NCBI GenBank assembly: GCA_034509925.1
Contig: CM067537.1
Coordinates: 8,866,001 to 8,930,000 of the forward strand
Length of the DNA stretch: 64,000 bases
From: Hirudinaria manillensis
Taxonomy: Eukaryota; Annelida; Clitellata; Hirudinida; Hirudinidae
Direction of reading: 5' to 3'
How positions within the stretch are numbered: the first letter of the stretch is position 1; each line of letters opens with the position of its first letter. A model generated the notes under the pieces. The model was not told the DNA's origin. It searched no databases and saw only the letters and a list, made by a program, of their open reading frames with translations. Below are positions 45,434 through 58,149 of the stretch, piece after piece. The position numbers and the translations under genes are program-made.

Positions 45434-48041
45434 TCACTTCCTCTTGGTTGTCGAGGGTCGATCCCCCCTCTCCAGTCTCTCGTCCAAGTCGTCGTCGCTG
45501 TCGAGCAGCTTCCTGTGGGTCTTGGTGGCGTTGATGAGTTCGGCATCGGGTCTCGAGTCCCTGTTCTCGTACAACAGGATGTTGAGGGTCTCCTCGTAAA
45601 TCCTCGCCTCCGGAAACTCGACCTGTCGATAAGGACAAAACGGTTGATGGATCGAGGATGATGATGTCGATAATGAGTACATGTGTGTGTGTGCATGCGT
45701 GTCTGTGTGTAGTGCCAGCCAGTGAATTTCTGAGCTTAGGATAACAGGCATCAAGAGTCCTAAGACTGTTTACATGCGGCAATGAAAGTGAATTTGAATG
45801 ACTGCATGAATGTCACTTATCAGTCTTCTAACATTAGTTCATGCAATCAACAACATGAAAGTCAATTCATACAATCTCCAACTATCCATCCAACCAACCC
45901 CTATACCGGGTAAAACCACTTCCCTAACCGCCCGTCCCTTCCTATCTGTCCATCCATCCGTCTTCGTCCGATCACCTTGGTGTGTTTCTTGTCCGTGCCG
46001 TAGACGATGGACGTGCAGCAGACCTCGGCCACTTTGACCGAGTGCCCGAAAAAGGACCAACAGCAGATCTCCTGGCATCCGATGACGTCCTTGATGAACA
46101 GGATCCTCTGCCAGAACCTCAGGGACAGCTTGTCAAAGAGCTCCACGTTCTTCAACAGGTTGTCATCAGAGTTGCTATGGTAACGAACAGACAGGGGTTG
46201 GGGGGGGGTTAGTTTATGACATGACGATGATGTGGCAAAGTAATTATTATTATTATTATTTATTATTATTATTATTAATTATCTGAGCATTTTGTAGCAT
46301 TAACGGTGATGACAGTGACGACGATGATGATGATGATAAGGATAAGTTCTTTGTTAAAAACAAAATGTTAAAACAAGTATTTAATTGAAAAAGTAGATTT
46401 TAAAAAGTAGCATTAAAAGCAGTAATGAGGATGATATTAATATTCAGCATCTTTCAAATGTGCATAAATTAGCATAAATAATTCTGCTGGGATGATGATG
46501 ATGACAAAGGTTCCCACTTACCTGGTGTAGGAATATTTGTTGTTGTGTCTGTTGCAGAGAAGCTTCACGATGGGCTGTAAATAAGTAAATAAATAAATAA
46601 AATAAATAAATAAATAAGTAAGTAAATAAATAACAAAACTCGTAATAATAATAAAAAAAAATAAATAAATAAATGAAATGTAATCCTAAGAAATTCTGTG
46701 AATGCAAATACATTTACCTGTCGAGTAATAATATGAATTTAAACTAATAATTAAACAGCTAACATTAAAAAAAACAAAATAAACATTTTAACAAACAATC
46801 TCAGATGAATTCTAAGCAGGCAATTAGACTCCATGTTAAGAATTTGAGACCATCTTGTTCCATTTACAGGTAGAACTACACCCTCTTACTCTTCAAGCCT
46901 CACTTCTGACAACCCCAACTTTTTTCTTCCATGTTCATTGAACCAAATTACGAATAATTACAATAATAACTATTTTTAATAACAATTATAATAAATGTTT
47001 ATGATAATTAATAACTATAATAATTATAAATTAAAACTAAAATCGAATCATGATCGGGGGGGTGCTTTCACCTTGGAGGTGGAAGCCACGAGCGCCTGCT
47101 CCTCCTTGAGGGAAGTGACGAGAGGTACTCGGCAGATCGGCTCCAAGTCGATCTGCTTCTGCTGTCCTTCTATGAAGTTCACCAACTCCTGTATCAAGTA
47201 GTACTTGGCCTCCTTCAGCAGCTCCATCAGCTCCCTCTTCGTCTCCGGCAGAGGCACCCCGTCGTCCCTGAGGAAGGAGAGGATCGTGCCGAAGTGTTTG
47301 CCACACCTGTCTATCAGCACCCAGCCTGAAGTGAGGCAAAACAAATGTAGGGTGGAGACAGATTGGCCATAGCAATCGTCTGAGCGCTGGCATATTTTAG
47401 CCAGGGAGTAATAAATTTGAGATTGGGATATATGCATTTTAAGTTTAAACTAATTTTTTCCAAATGACATCTGATGAGAAAGTAGTCATAGTAGGGATGT
47501 CATTCATTAAAAGTAAAGTACAGAAATTATCAGGAATGACACACTGCCCTCGACTTTAAGCTGGAATGATGGAAGGTGTGACGATTGCCGTAGTTTTGGT
47601 CATTATTAACGAATGATAATAATAAATTAGTAACCAACGACTAGGGTTGGTTAACAGTAAACCATGGTGTCCCAATCACTTGAATATGTACATAAGCCTT
47701 AATAGTTAGCATTTATTAAACAACGTTCCCTTCATTACTGAATAAATTGCAAGTTTGAATAAGTTAAAGTCGCTAACTCGACATTAAAAAGGTTTTTCTC
47801 GCACTACACCAACGTTTCTAAGTTAACGTTCCGCATGGCATAAAAACAAGCTTCAACCTTCGTTGTCCGTCAAAACTTCCATTCTGCCGCTGAACATGGC
47901 GTTCAGCATGCTGTCATGTTTCGTCAAAGTGGCTATGGTGGTCATGAAAAGGGACCCTCCAACGTTCAACTTAACATATTTGGCGGCATTGCCCTTAATG
48001 AACGTCCGAATCTCGCTAGAAGATTGAGAACTGCCTGACAT
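45434..48041 (-). CDS. BTB/POZ adaptor of the KCTD10/KCTD13/TNFAIP1 (BACURD) group
   Basis: Five minus-strand exons join in phase: 48041-47858, 47325-47072, 46574-46522, 46174-45976, 45622-45434, with ATG at 48039-48041 and TGA at 45434-45436. The product is about 296 residues. The N-terminal T1/BTB domain includes [26 protein letters not shown] and [20 protein letters not shown]. The C-terminal half carries [49 protein letters not shown] and [17 protein letters not shown], almost identical to vertebrate KCTD10, KCTD13 and TNFAIP1. These proteins are substrate adaptors of CUL3 ubiquitin ligases that target RhoA and affect actin and PCNA-linked processes. The invertebrate gene is probably the single ancestor of the three vertebrate paralogues, so I give no one symbol. 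The C-terminal tail is acidic then basic. Confidence 0.96.
46560..46680. repeat. AAAT/AATA tetranucleotide tract in KCTD intron
   Basis: AAATA repeats with a few interruptions begin at the acceptor side of the 53-bp exon and extend about 100 bp into the intron. Confidence 0.8.
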
Positions 48042-49700
48042 GGCCGAGATTGAAATATTTCGAATTTCTAAATCAATTTAAAAAGTGGAAGGTTTGAAAA
48101 TTTACGCCTTATAACTTCCTACCGGTGACTAATTGGTTGACAAATGCTGCCTATCGAAACGTAAACATATCGAAACGGGCATAACGTAACGTAGGGGATG
48201 ACAATTATAATTTTTTATATTCTTAAATCTAAACGTTTTATCTTCATTTATACTTTTATTAATGTTAGTTTTTAAATATAATTTTTAAAATGATCAGGAT
48301 GGCATTTAATTGGTTTTAATTTCATTTTTGTCACTAGGTGACGGTAGTTCTTAGCATTATCGAACTTCTTAGAGTGTATTAAATTAGGAGAAAGTTATGG
48401 AAATGTATATAATTTTATAATTTATTTTGATAATTTAATTGGCCCTTAATTAAACCTTAACAACGTAGTCTACCAACAATTTATTTAATGCGCAACTATT
48501 CAACAGTTAACAATAATTTATTAGTAAATAGTGATGACACTTCTTAACATTCCAAATTCTTTTCATAAAAATAGATAACAGAATTTCTGGTATTCGATCG
48601 CGTGGCTTAGAAAATAGCACCTCTCGGATTAAAGTAGTGTTTACAAATGTGATTTGCCTCTTTATAATTTTTACTTTTAAACAATAAAATCCCCTACGGT
48701 TTAAGGTGTAATCCATGATTTTGTCCTCTTTGCGTCTATTTAAAGACGTTCTGTGAATTAAATAAAGTTATAAGTTAATTTAGCGCACTGGAAATTATCA
48801 TTTATCATTTATAAAAATAAAATCTTAGCGTCCAAAGTCCACGGATGTTTTTGTAAAAAGAAAAAAAAATTGAAGACATCAAGCACCGAAGAAGTACTCG
48901 ACTTAGGCACTTCAAACGACTGGAATTTGACAGAATAAAAAAAAAACGAAACGAATATTTTTAAAACTTGAAAAATGTAAAAAAAAAATTGAGAAGGACT
49001 TGAAAATTCATTTCCAAAAGGATAAAATATGTTCTGGTCGTCACCCTTAGCGGCGCCGAGCGCCATTTTGGCTCGAAAGGATCGTCCATCAATTACGCTT
49101 CTTATCGTCTGCTCCCCGTACGCGGGAGTTCTGCGCAGACGCTCGTTCATTAGGAAATGAAAGCGTAAATATTTCAATTTAACTTGTATTTAACGAATTA
49201 AAAGTAGTTTAATTTTATTTTCATATTTTAAAATAAAAACTTAGTATTTAGTTTTTTGTTTTTATGCAATCGGTCTTTTTTTTTGTTTTTAATTTTCATA
49301 AATACTTTCGTTTCGGTCTATTTTGGGTAATATTTTTGCCAAGTTTTCTTAAAAAAAAAGGTAAAGAATGAGTAAAAAAAAGGCAGACGATTGATAAACA
49401 TTTGCAAAGAAAGAAAAAAACAAAAACAAGACAAACGCGACTACCTCGGCTCAATAGAAGACATTAAAACTCCGAATGAAATTTCACCGCTGTCCATTAT
49501 TCCTTTTTTGTCATCGTTAAGAAATAATAATTTTAGAAAGTACAAATAATAATTTAAATAAAAATAATAACTGAATAATAACAGCGCACATTGGTTTGGA
49601 TTTTCGATCGGAAATAAGGCAAAAGACCGATTTTCATTCCAGTCCGACGAAGTCTAATTTCCTATTTGCACCTATTCTTTGGCATCATTCATTCATTCAT
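48042..49700. other. AT-rich sequence upstream of the KCTD gene
   Basis: No exon is supported. The first few hundred bases should include the KCTD promoter. The stretch has poly-A and poly-T runs but few microsatellites, and forms the left border of the repeat-dominated desert. Confidence 0.5.
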
Positions 49701-50182
49701 TCATACTTCACTGGAAGAGGAGTAGGTGGTAAATGATGAAGAAATGGATGGACGGACGGACGAATGGATGGAAGGAAGGGTAGGTGTCTTACTGGAGGTT
49801 TGGGTGGATGGATGGATGGATGTTTGAAATGATGTTGATGACGATACCTACCTTTTCATGCTCGCTCCTCCTTTGGTTGAGAGGGTGACACGCAAGCGCA
49901 CACGATCACTTGACCCTCTCGCGACCTTTAACCTTTCCACTGCTCGTTCAGTCGTTCTCTCCCTCTCGGGTCGACTTCATTTCCACCTTTCAATTCCAGG
50001 TGTTTTCGCTGGAGTGCGCTCGGAGTTCACTCCCTCATCTCATCTCATTTCATTCATTCATTAATTTACTCACTCATTCAATCAATCATTCGATCATTTA
50101 CCCATTCATTCATTCAGGTATACACTCATTAGCTCATCCATTCATTTATTAATTCACTCATTAACTCACTAATTTTGATCAC

Positions 50183-50247
<65 letters not shown>

Positions 50248-50282
50248 CTGATTGATTGATTGATTCATTGATTGATTCATTC
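50183..50282. repeat. ATTG tetranucleotide array
   Basis: About 25 GATT/ATTG units, perfect for the first 60 bp, then with GACT and CATT variants. Confidence 0.95.
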
Positions 50283-50561
50283 ATTCTCTTACTCAATCAG
50301 ATTCATTCATTAAACTCACTCACTCCTTCCCTCCATCCATCCCTACCTAGTCTTTCAATCGCACGTTCCTTCATTATTCGGTCACGTGTTGACATCACAC
50401 GCACACGTACACGCTCGCACACGTACACAAAGTAAACTCACACGCTCACGGGTGTCTTCAGGAGAGACACGCTTGCTTGAATCTTTTGTGGAGAATTCTT
50501 TACGCTTGTCAACAATCCCAATTATTACGTTATTATTATTATTATTACGTTATTCTTCATC

Positions 50562-50596
<35 letters not shown>

Positions 50597-50837
50597 AAAA
50601 AATATGAGATTAATAAAAATTAAAATATAAATAATCATTATAAATACCAATTAATGTGCTTATTATATTTATTATGCATATTATATATATTCATGTGGTT
50701 GATAAAGATGATGATGATGACGATGACGATGACGACGATGATGATGATGTCAAAATTTCCCTCTTGCGCTTCTTGCGTCAGGCTAATTAGCCAACGGACT
50801 CAGTCGTAGGAATTGATCCAAAATCTACTTTTGGAAT

Positions 50838-50862
50838 CGTCATTGTCATCATCATCATCATC

Positions 50863-50894
<32 letters not shown>

Positions 50895-51026
50895 CATCGT
50901 CGTCGTCGTCGTCGTCGCGTCATCGTCAACGTCATCATCATCGTCGTCGTCGTCGTCGCGTCATCATCAACGTCATCATCATCATCATCGTCATCATCAT
51001 CATCATCGTCGTCGTCGTCGTCGTCC
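50838..51026. repeat. ATC/GTC trinucleotide array with internal duplication
   Basis: About 190 bp of ATC and GTC blocks. A unit containing GTC repeats, CGTCATC and CAACGTCATC occurs twice in succession, showing higher-order duplication. Poly-Ser and poly-Asp frames across it are artefacts. Confidence 0.92.
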
Positions 51027-51269
51027 GATGAGCAGCAACCACCCATCAGCATTCCAGAGGTCGTATCCAGTCGTTGTATAAACAGTTGAACTCCGCTGTT
51101 TAGGACGTGTCCAGGGGGCAGAATGAGGACCGCCATGTTTGCTTCATCACCTCTTCGTCATCATCAACGTCGTCGTCGTCGTCATTGTTATTTATGCTGT
51201 CCTGCATAACCTAAAGGTTTCGCATTTTCTCTCTACCTCCATCACTGGTATCATCACTATCACAACCAA

Positions 51270-51273
51270 TGTT

Positions 51274-51306
<33 letters not shown>

Positions 51307-51310
51307 GTCA
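51270..51310. repeat. ATC trinucleotide array
   Basis: About 40 bp of perfect ATC repeat. Confidence 0.9.
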
Positions 51311-51564
51311 TGTGATCAACATCAATAATAACATCAACCTCGCCGTTGCCTTTTTCCTGCTCCTCTTCTTCTTCGTCATCAGCATCCTATTCATCTTCGT
51401 CCTCACTGTGAGTAGAGATTACCTCACCCATTCACTCACCCACCCATAATATTTCCATAGAGTGTGGACATTTATATCTCAACCACGTGTTTCGCATGTC
51501 GGCGTGAAGCTCATGCCAGATGGCCAATACGTGTGCTCGAGATACTCACCTACCCTTCGATCTA

Positions 51565-51800
51565 GTCCCACACACCCACTCACCCGTCCATCCACCCACC
51601 TACCCACCCATCCATCCATTCATCCACCAGTCAATCCATTCATCCATCTAAATCCATCCAAGTATCTGTCCATCCGTACATCATTTCATCCATCCGTCCG
51701 TCCGTCCGTCCATCCATCCATCCATCCATCCATCTGTCCATCCATCCGTCCGCCTATCCATCCATCCATCCATCCGTCTGTCCGTCCGTCCACAAACCCA
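51565..51800. repeat. ATCC/GTCC tetranucleotide region
   Basis: About 235 bp of CCAT, CCGT and CCAC units, giving His-Pro-Ser frames typical of this repeat. Confidence 0.92.
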
Positions 51801-52877
51801 TCATCTAATTTCCCGTCCATTAGCGGACAGACAAGATTTAGTCAGGAACCTGTTATAAAATGTTTGTTGACAGATTGCTGTTGAAAACTTCTGAAAGAAT
51901 TTTTAAACGCTTGGGTGATGTTTGCTCGAGCAGAGAATATTTGAGTGAAGACAACATTAATATTTTATTTATTAGCATAACAATGTTAATAATAATAATA
52001 ATAATAATAATATTTACAAAAAAAAGTAATAAGTTATTTTGAATGAATTAATTAATTCACTCACCCATCCTATCACAAATACGAATATATGAATGAAGAA
52101 AATATTAATATTTTAATTACTAATAACGATAATAATTATATTGCTGCAAAAGATGTTAATAATAGGTAACTTTGAATCCACTTACTAACTCACTCACTCA
52201 CTCACTCACCCACCCCCCTAGCCACCCACCCACCAATCTACTCATTCACTCCTCACTCTATCTGTTCCAAGCAAGGACTGCCCAGGCGCGAGAAGCCAGC
52301 GTCGCCAAAAACTATAAATCATGTTATTGCGTGATCGCAACCGCTAAAGCGACCACCTGGGAGCTTTAAGGTTAAGTTTCATAGCGTCCATTAGTCGTGC
52401 TACCAGTCCCTGAGTTAGCCGACTCTTGGGTATCATCTGGGGAGCTGAGGGGGTGAGTGGAGAGTAGCTGAGTAGAAAGAGAAAAAAATTAGGGAGACAA
52501 GTTGTTGAGTAGAGTTTGGGAAGGAAGGACGGACTGAATGGGTTGAGAAATGATGAATCGTTATTTTCTGCCTTTTGAGTTTAAAAAAATTAGTGAGTGA
52601 CCGGGTGGGCTAGTGAAGGAGTGAAACTGAGTAGCTCGTTAGGTATCGAATGAGTGAGTCCGAGGACTTATCGACGACACTGAGAGCTGACCTGGGAATG
52701 CAAATGTCTGATCACTGAAGGATTAAGTCAGAGCTTTGTAACAGACACCACAATGCTGCTTTCACGCCTCTCTTGATCCATTGTTCCAGTCGCTAGCGCC
52801 GTTGTCGCCACAGTCGCTCTGGTCGCTAGACTGACTTGGAACCTCAGCTCGGGGGTTCACTCCCTCTTTTCCCTCCC

Positions 52878-52908
52878 CCTCCATCCATCCATCCATCCAT
52901 CCATCCAC
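52878..52908. repeat. CCAT tetranucleotide run
   Basis: Seven or eight CCAT units. Confidence 0.85.
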
Positions 52909-54688
52909 CTCCCTTTCGGCCGGTAATGCTGGCCTGCGAAATGCAAAACCGTATTAGTGCTGACGTTGTTGTAATGAGAATCTCATTCGCCATCGCAAAG
53001 TCACATCGCATAGCTATCATTCATCATCATCATCGTCATCACCACCGCTCATCATCATTACCGTCGTCTTCATCATCATCATCATCTTCTTTTTCTTCAC
53101 CTGCAGCACTTCAGTCAGTATTCAAGACATCATCAATCTTTTACAGCAATTCCAAAAAAATTTCCAGCTTATTCCATACGTGAATCCTGCATTCCTCTGC
53201 AGTAGTCGAAATCGCTGCCCTTAGCGACAGCTGGCGACCTGCAGCAGCGGCGGTCGACTTCTCGGTGAGACGTCGTGCTGAGAAGTCACAATGGAGTCAT
53301 CACTGAGGAGACTGAAACGGCAAATTAGAATCTCAGAAATCGATGCTTCTTGTGTTCTTGTGTTTGCGTTAACGTGAAGTTAATACGACCGATGAGACGC
53401 CATCCCTAGAGCCGGAGACGTGGGGGTGTCTTGATTTGACTACCTCGGCGACATCGACTTCAGCAGTCTGGACTACTCGAGCGAACACAAGGCCACAAGC
53501 GAACAAGTCGTTCTGATCCTCACGGCTACGCCCAGCTACAGGACTTCAAAAAAGCGATTCAATCTTCCTTCTGCCGTCGTCTGACTTCAAACCGCCAGGC
53601 TTTGATTCGCTTCCATTCTGGCCATCACAACCGCAACTGGCACTGTCGTCACCACCACCACGACCACCTGACATTGTAGTCATGACAACCAATGACATCA
53701 ACTCTTTATAAAATGTTATCGTCACCACCATTTCTCTATCGGTTCCTTTCCAATGCTCGGTAATTTTATGTTTTCTGATTCCATGGAAATGAATATGTCA
53801 TTAGATGACACCCTAATCCTAATCATAACCAATATGGTCCGTGACCTTGTCAGTATGACCTTCGCCTGAGCTTCGTCTTGACTTTCTACAGAGGGGGAAT
53901 GATTATCCCCCAACATCATATTTGGAAACCACCAACCAAAGGTTAGGGTATCCTTAAGGACTACAATCTTGCTTGCCTCTAAACATCATGACTTATGCCG
54001 TTTACATGTCTAGTCGTAAAGTTTAAACCTTGACTCTTGTCTTGTTGTACAATCGTTCAGTCACAATGTCAGGCTCGACTAGGCTTTCCATACACCTCTT
54101 TACCATCATTCAATGCAAACCTTTTCATGTCCACTAAAACACGACCACCCATTCCCCTTGTTAATACAGTGCCTCAACCATCAGTGGTACCTCAGGCAAT
54201 AACCCTTTGCCTGTCCACTACCCAATCGAGCCAGGCAATTACCGTATGGGCGCGCAAAATCCCCCCGAATACTGTAATACATTCTACTTCGTCCACGCTG
54301 TTCCTAATTGAACAAACCTTCACCGTAGTTCCCCTTCTTTATCCCTCTATCTCTTTTGCTTTCTTTCCTGTTCTCTCTGTTCGTTTGATTCCTCCTCTTC
54401 TCCGTTCTGTCCATCTTTTCCACTTTTCCTCTCTAAATCTTTCCATTTCGGCGGCTGTCCATCATCATTTGCACCAGAATGAAACGGAGGCCGTAGTTAA
54501 GTCACCTAGAATCTGCTGGTGGATGCGGTATTCTGAGTTTCTTCCAAGATGGAGATAACCCCTCCACCAAGGTCACCAAGGGCTGACCAGACCATGTCCT
54601 AAGGCAAGAAGGTGTTGCCAGAAGAGGCAAACAGCCAGATATATCCATTAAATGGCGACACCATTCTTCATCACTATGGTGCAACCAT

Positions 54689-55096
54689 CCAACCAACCAA
54701 CCAACCAACCAACCAACCAACCAACCAACCAACCAACCAACCAACCAACCAACCAACCAACCAACCAACCAACCAACCAACCAACCAACCAACCAACCAA
54801 CCAACCAACCAACCAACCAACCAACCAACCAACCAACCAACCAACCAACCAACCAACCAACCAACCAACCAACCAACCAACCAACCAACCAACCAACCAA
54901 CCAACCAACCAACCAACCAACCAACCAACCAACCAACCAACCAACCAACCAACCAACCAACCAACCAACCAACCAACCAACCAACCAACCAACCAACCAA
55001 CCAACCAACCAACCAACCAACCAACCAACCAACCAACCAACCAACCAACCAACCAACCAACCAACCAACCAACCAACCAACCAACCAACCAACCAA
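54689..55096. repeat. Near-perfect CCAA array, about 102 units
   Basis: An uninterrupted CCAA (GGTT on the other strand) tetranucleotide array of about 408 bp with no substitution that I can see. Because four is not a multiple of three, every frame cycles through a four-residue peptide (PTNQ on plus, LVGW on minus), giving long open frames on both strands that are not genes. The purity implies very recent expansion, and the true length may differ from the assembly. Confidence 0.98.
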
Positions 55097-55812
55097 CGGA
55101 GCAACGTCGGACATGCTTTGTAGGCGTGGCCGGTTGTCGGCCATCTAGCTTTTGATGGGTCTCCGTAGCGTCTTTAAGCTCTTTTCCATCCTCTCCATCC
55201 TTCCATCTCTTCATTCCTTCATTCGTCCATCGGTGCTGTACCATCAGTCCATCTTTCCATTTATTTATTTTAAATCTAGTCATTCTTAATTTAGTAATTG
55301 TAATATTAATAATAACATTAATAATAATATTAATAATAATATATTATAAATAATAATCAACCCCCAAGGATCATTGCAAGGGCCAAGTCGTAACCCCATT
55401 TTGAAGTTCTCAGCATCATCATTCCTATCACTATCACCATCACCATCATCATTATCATCATCATCATCATCAACAACCTCAGAATAGCCATCGTCGTCGT
55501 CGTCATCATTTAACTTTCATTTTACACTCAATGAATGAGTACGAATCAAGTGAGAACATACATACAAACGCTCACGTACACAGACAAACACACACACACA
55601 CATAAACACACGGACATACACGTACTCACATCGGACAACTATTCGGCCATTTCTTAAAAAGCCGACCGGAAGTGATTGATGGAGCAGAGCATCTGTGACG
55701 TCACATCCGCACCTAAAAATAACCGCTCGGCGTTGAGAATGCCGGCGATGTCGAGTGGAGCTAGGCAATCGCCTCGCGCCTCCTAGCGAGCAGTCTCCTT
55801 CCACTCACCATC

Positions 55813-55845
55813 GACGACGACGACGATGATGATGACTATGATGAT

Positions 55846-55904
<59 letters not shown>

Positions 55905-55920
55905 CGATGATGATGAAGAG
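55813..55920. repeat. GAT/GAC trinucleotide array
   Basis: About 105 bp of GATGAC and GATGAT units. Confidence 0.92.
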
Positions 55921-57365
55921 AAGGAGGAGGGCAACGACGATGATGACCTCGTGGGTGAAACCTCTAGTAGCAGTTCTTCTCTTCAACGGCATTTACGGAT
56001 GGAAAAATGAACATACGGATGATCAGAAGGAACGAACGAAAGTATGTAGAGAAGAAGGATGGATGGACGGACGGATGGATGGGTGGGTGAATGGACGGAC
56101 ATAGGACGGACGGATGGAGGGACTGATGCGATACGGCATCCTCGAGAAGATGCAGTCTCTCTCCATGGATGGAAAGGTGCTACGTTGATGGATGGTGGAG
56201 GAAACAAATTGTTACACTCCAATTATCGAGCAAGATTAGTAGCCTCGCTGGGCCGGAGAGGAAGGGAGAGGACAACGACTACGACGATGTCCTGGACGAT
56301 GACGATGATGATGATGATGATGATGGCGAAGACGACGACCACGACGATGGCGGTGTTGATGATGATCCCGAAACATTCCTATTTATCTAGAAACGGAGAG
56401 AGGAATTTTTTTTTCTGCTCCTCCTGGAGAAAGTCACTCGATTTGCTTCCCAATGAGTTGTTGTCTCCGATCACGCGACTGCTCTCCCCCACTCTCTTTC
56501 TTCCTTTTTCTCCCGATCTTTCCATCCTCCAGCATCGTATTCCTCCTCCTCCTCCTCCTCTTCATCTTCGTCATCATCATCATAGCCACCGTCATCGTCA
56601 TCGTCAACAATGACATTTTCTTTCCAAATTTCCGACAGCATCAATGACGTAGTTCGACTGAGAGCCATTGTGAACATGGGGACTCCCAGCAGTGAAGACG
56701 CTGTCCACGTTATTGCTAAATTAATAAATTATTGTTATTATTATTAATATTATTATTATTATTATTGTTATTATTATTTTCTGATGTAATGTTATGTTAA
56801 TAAATAATTGATTGTTTAATTAATGTAAGATGAACAGGCAATTTTATATTTAAAAATCCCCAGATATAGAAAATATAGTGGACAGGTAGTGGTGACGATG
56901 ATGATGATGATGATGATGACGATGACGACTACTACGATGGTGGTCATGATGACGACGACGACGACGACGATGGAGCGAAACCACCATCAACGTTGTGTTC
57001 TGTTTTGTCATTTATTGCTCAGCGTAAAGGGTCAAAGTTCAAGGGTTAATTCGTGACCTCGGTGTATTTTACTCTTCTTCAGCTCGTTCCATCCATCCGT
57101 CGGTCGGTTCACCCCCTTTGAGGGAGTAACCTCTCGCCCAAGTCCCAGCCCCTCCTTTTTTCGTCATTACCGTCGAAGTCGTCGTCATCACCATAATCTT
57201 GATCGTCATCGTCATCATCCTCGTATCAACCCCTCTCGCCATTCAGTCCTCATTATCTCACCCACCGAGGACCCCTGGCGACGTGGGGGGGTCCCCGTTT
57301 ATAATTGGATTTTTTTTCATCCCAGCGTGAACTCTCCTTCCTTCCTTCGCCTCTTCGTCGCTTCC

Positions 57366-57535
57366 ACGTTGTTGTTGTTGTTGTCTTCGATGTCGTTGTT
57401 GCTGTTGTCTTCAATGTCGTTGTTGTTGTTGTTGTCTTGGATGTTGTTGTTGATGTTGTTGTTGCTGTTGTGGTTGTTGATGTTGTTGTTGCTGTTGTTG
57501 TTGTTGATGTTGTTGTTGTTGATATTGCTTTTTAT
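57366..57535. repeat. GTT trinucleotide array with 12-30 bp higher-order pattern
   Basis: About 170 bp of GTT units with regularly placed GCT, GAT and TCTTCGATGTC variants, so larger blocks are themselves repeated. Confidence 0.92.
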
Positions 57536-58107
57536 CAACTTTAATAACTAATTAGCTATTAAACTTATTGGTTAAAAGCGCGAATGGATGGATGGGTGGA
57601 TTGGTGGATGGATAGAGAGATGGAAGGACGGTCGGAGGGTTGGTTCGACGAAAATACGGATCGAGGAAAGACTCCTTTGTAGAACAAGCGTGTAACACAA
57701 GAACAAAGAATCGATACAGTCGATCGCTGTGGGCGATATTAGGACCGTTAATTAGGTCACTCCCATGTCTTTGTAAACAACTCCAAGAGTCGAAGAGACG
57801 ATAATTGGCGAAACTGATTTTCCCTTTTGTCTCTTAATTTTTATATCTATGCAGGTTCAAATGTCTTTGGTAGTGTTACGCCCCTTGCATTAGCGTTGAG
57901 GTTATCCGTGCTCTTTGAATTTAATTTTGTTAAACTCAGAGGAGTGATGATGTCGATGATGATGATGATGATGATGATGTCGATGATGACGACGACGACG
58001 ACGTTCTTGGTTATGGAATCATCAATTCGAGTTAAGATTACAATAATCTAAAAATACCCTTTTTTCTTAATAATGATTATCGTTAAGTTCTGATGTATAA
58101 TTACGAC

Positions 58108-58108
58108 A

Positions 58109-58149
<41 letters not shown>
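58108..58149. repeat. ATT trinucleotide array
   Basis: About 40 bp of perfect ATT repeat. Confidence 0.9.

Larger units (their letters stand above)
49701..54688. other. Simple-repeat-rich gene desert, left part
   Basis: Arrays of ATGG/ATCC, ATTC, ATTG, ATC/GTC and ATT alternate with short non-repetitive islands. Islands at about 51026-51140, 52265-52375, 52740-52860 and 53200-53660 are GC-richer and have some splice-like flanks, but none matches a known protein. No gene is called. Confidence 0.5.

Noticed and set aside
50894..51136. Minus-strand frame starting MAVLILPPGHVL and running into poly-Asp
   Set aside because: The first 35 residues could be an exon, but the rest is trinucleotide repeat, and I found no splice support or family match.
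52790..53264. Joining 52790-52854 to 53203-53264 as consecutive exons
   Set aside because: The phases do not fit: the junction would read directly into TAG.
54502..55283. Several long open frames on both strands (PTNQ and LVGW repeats, up to 211 residues)
   Set aside because: They are created solely by the CCAA array, which is open in all frames.
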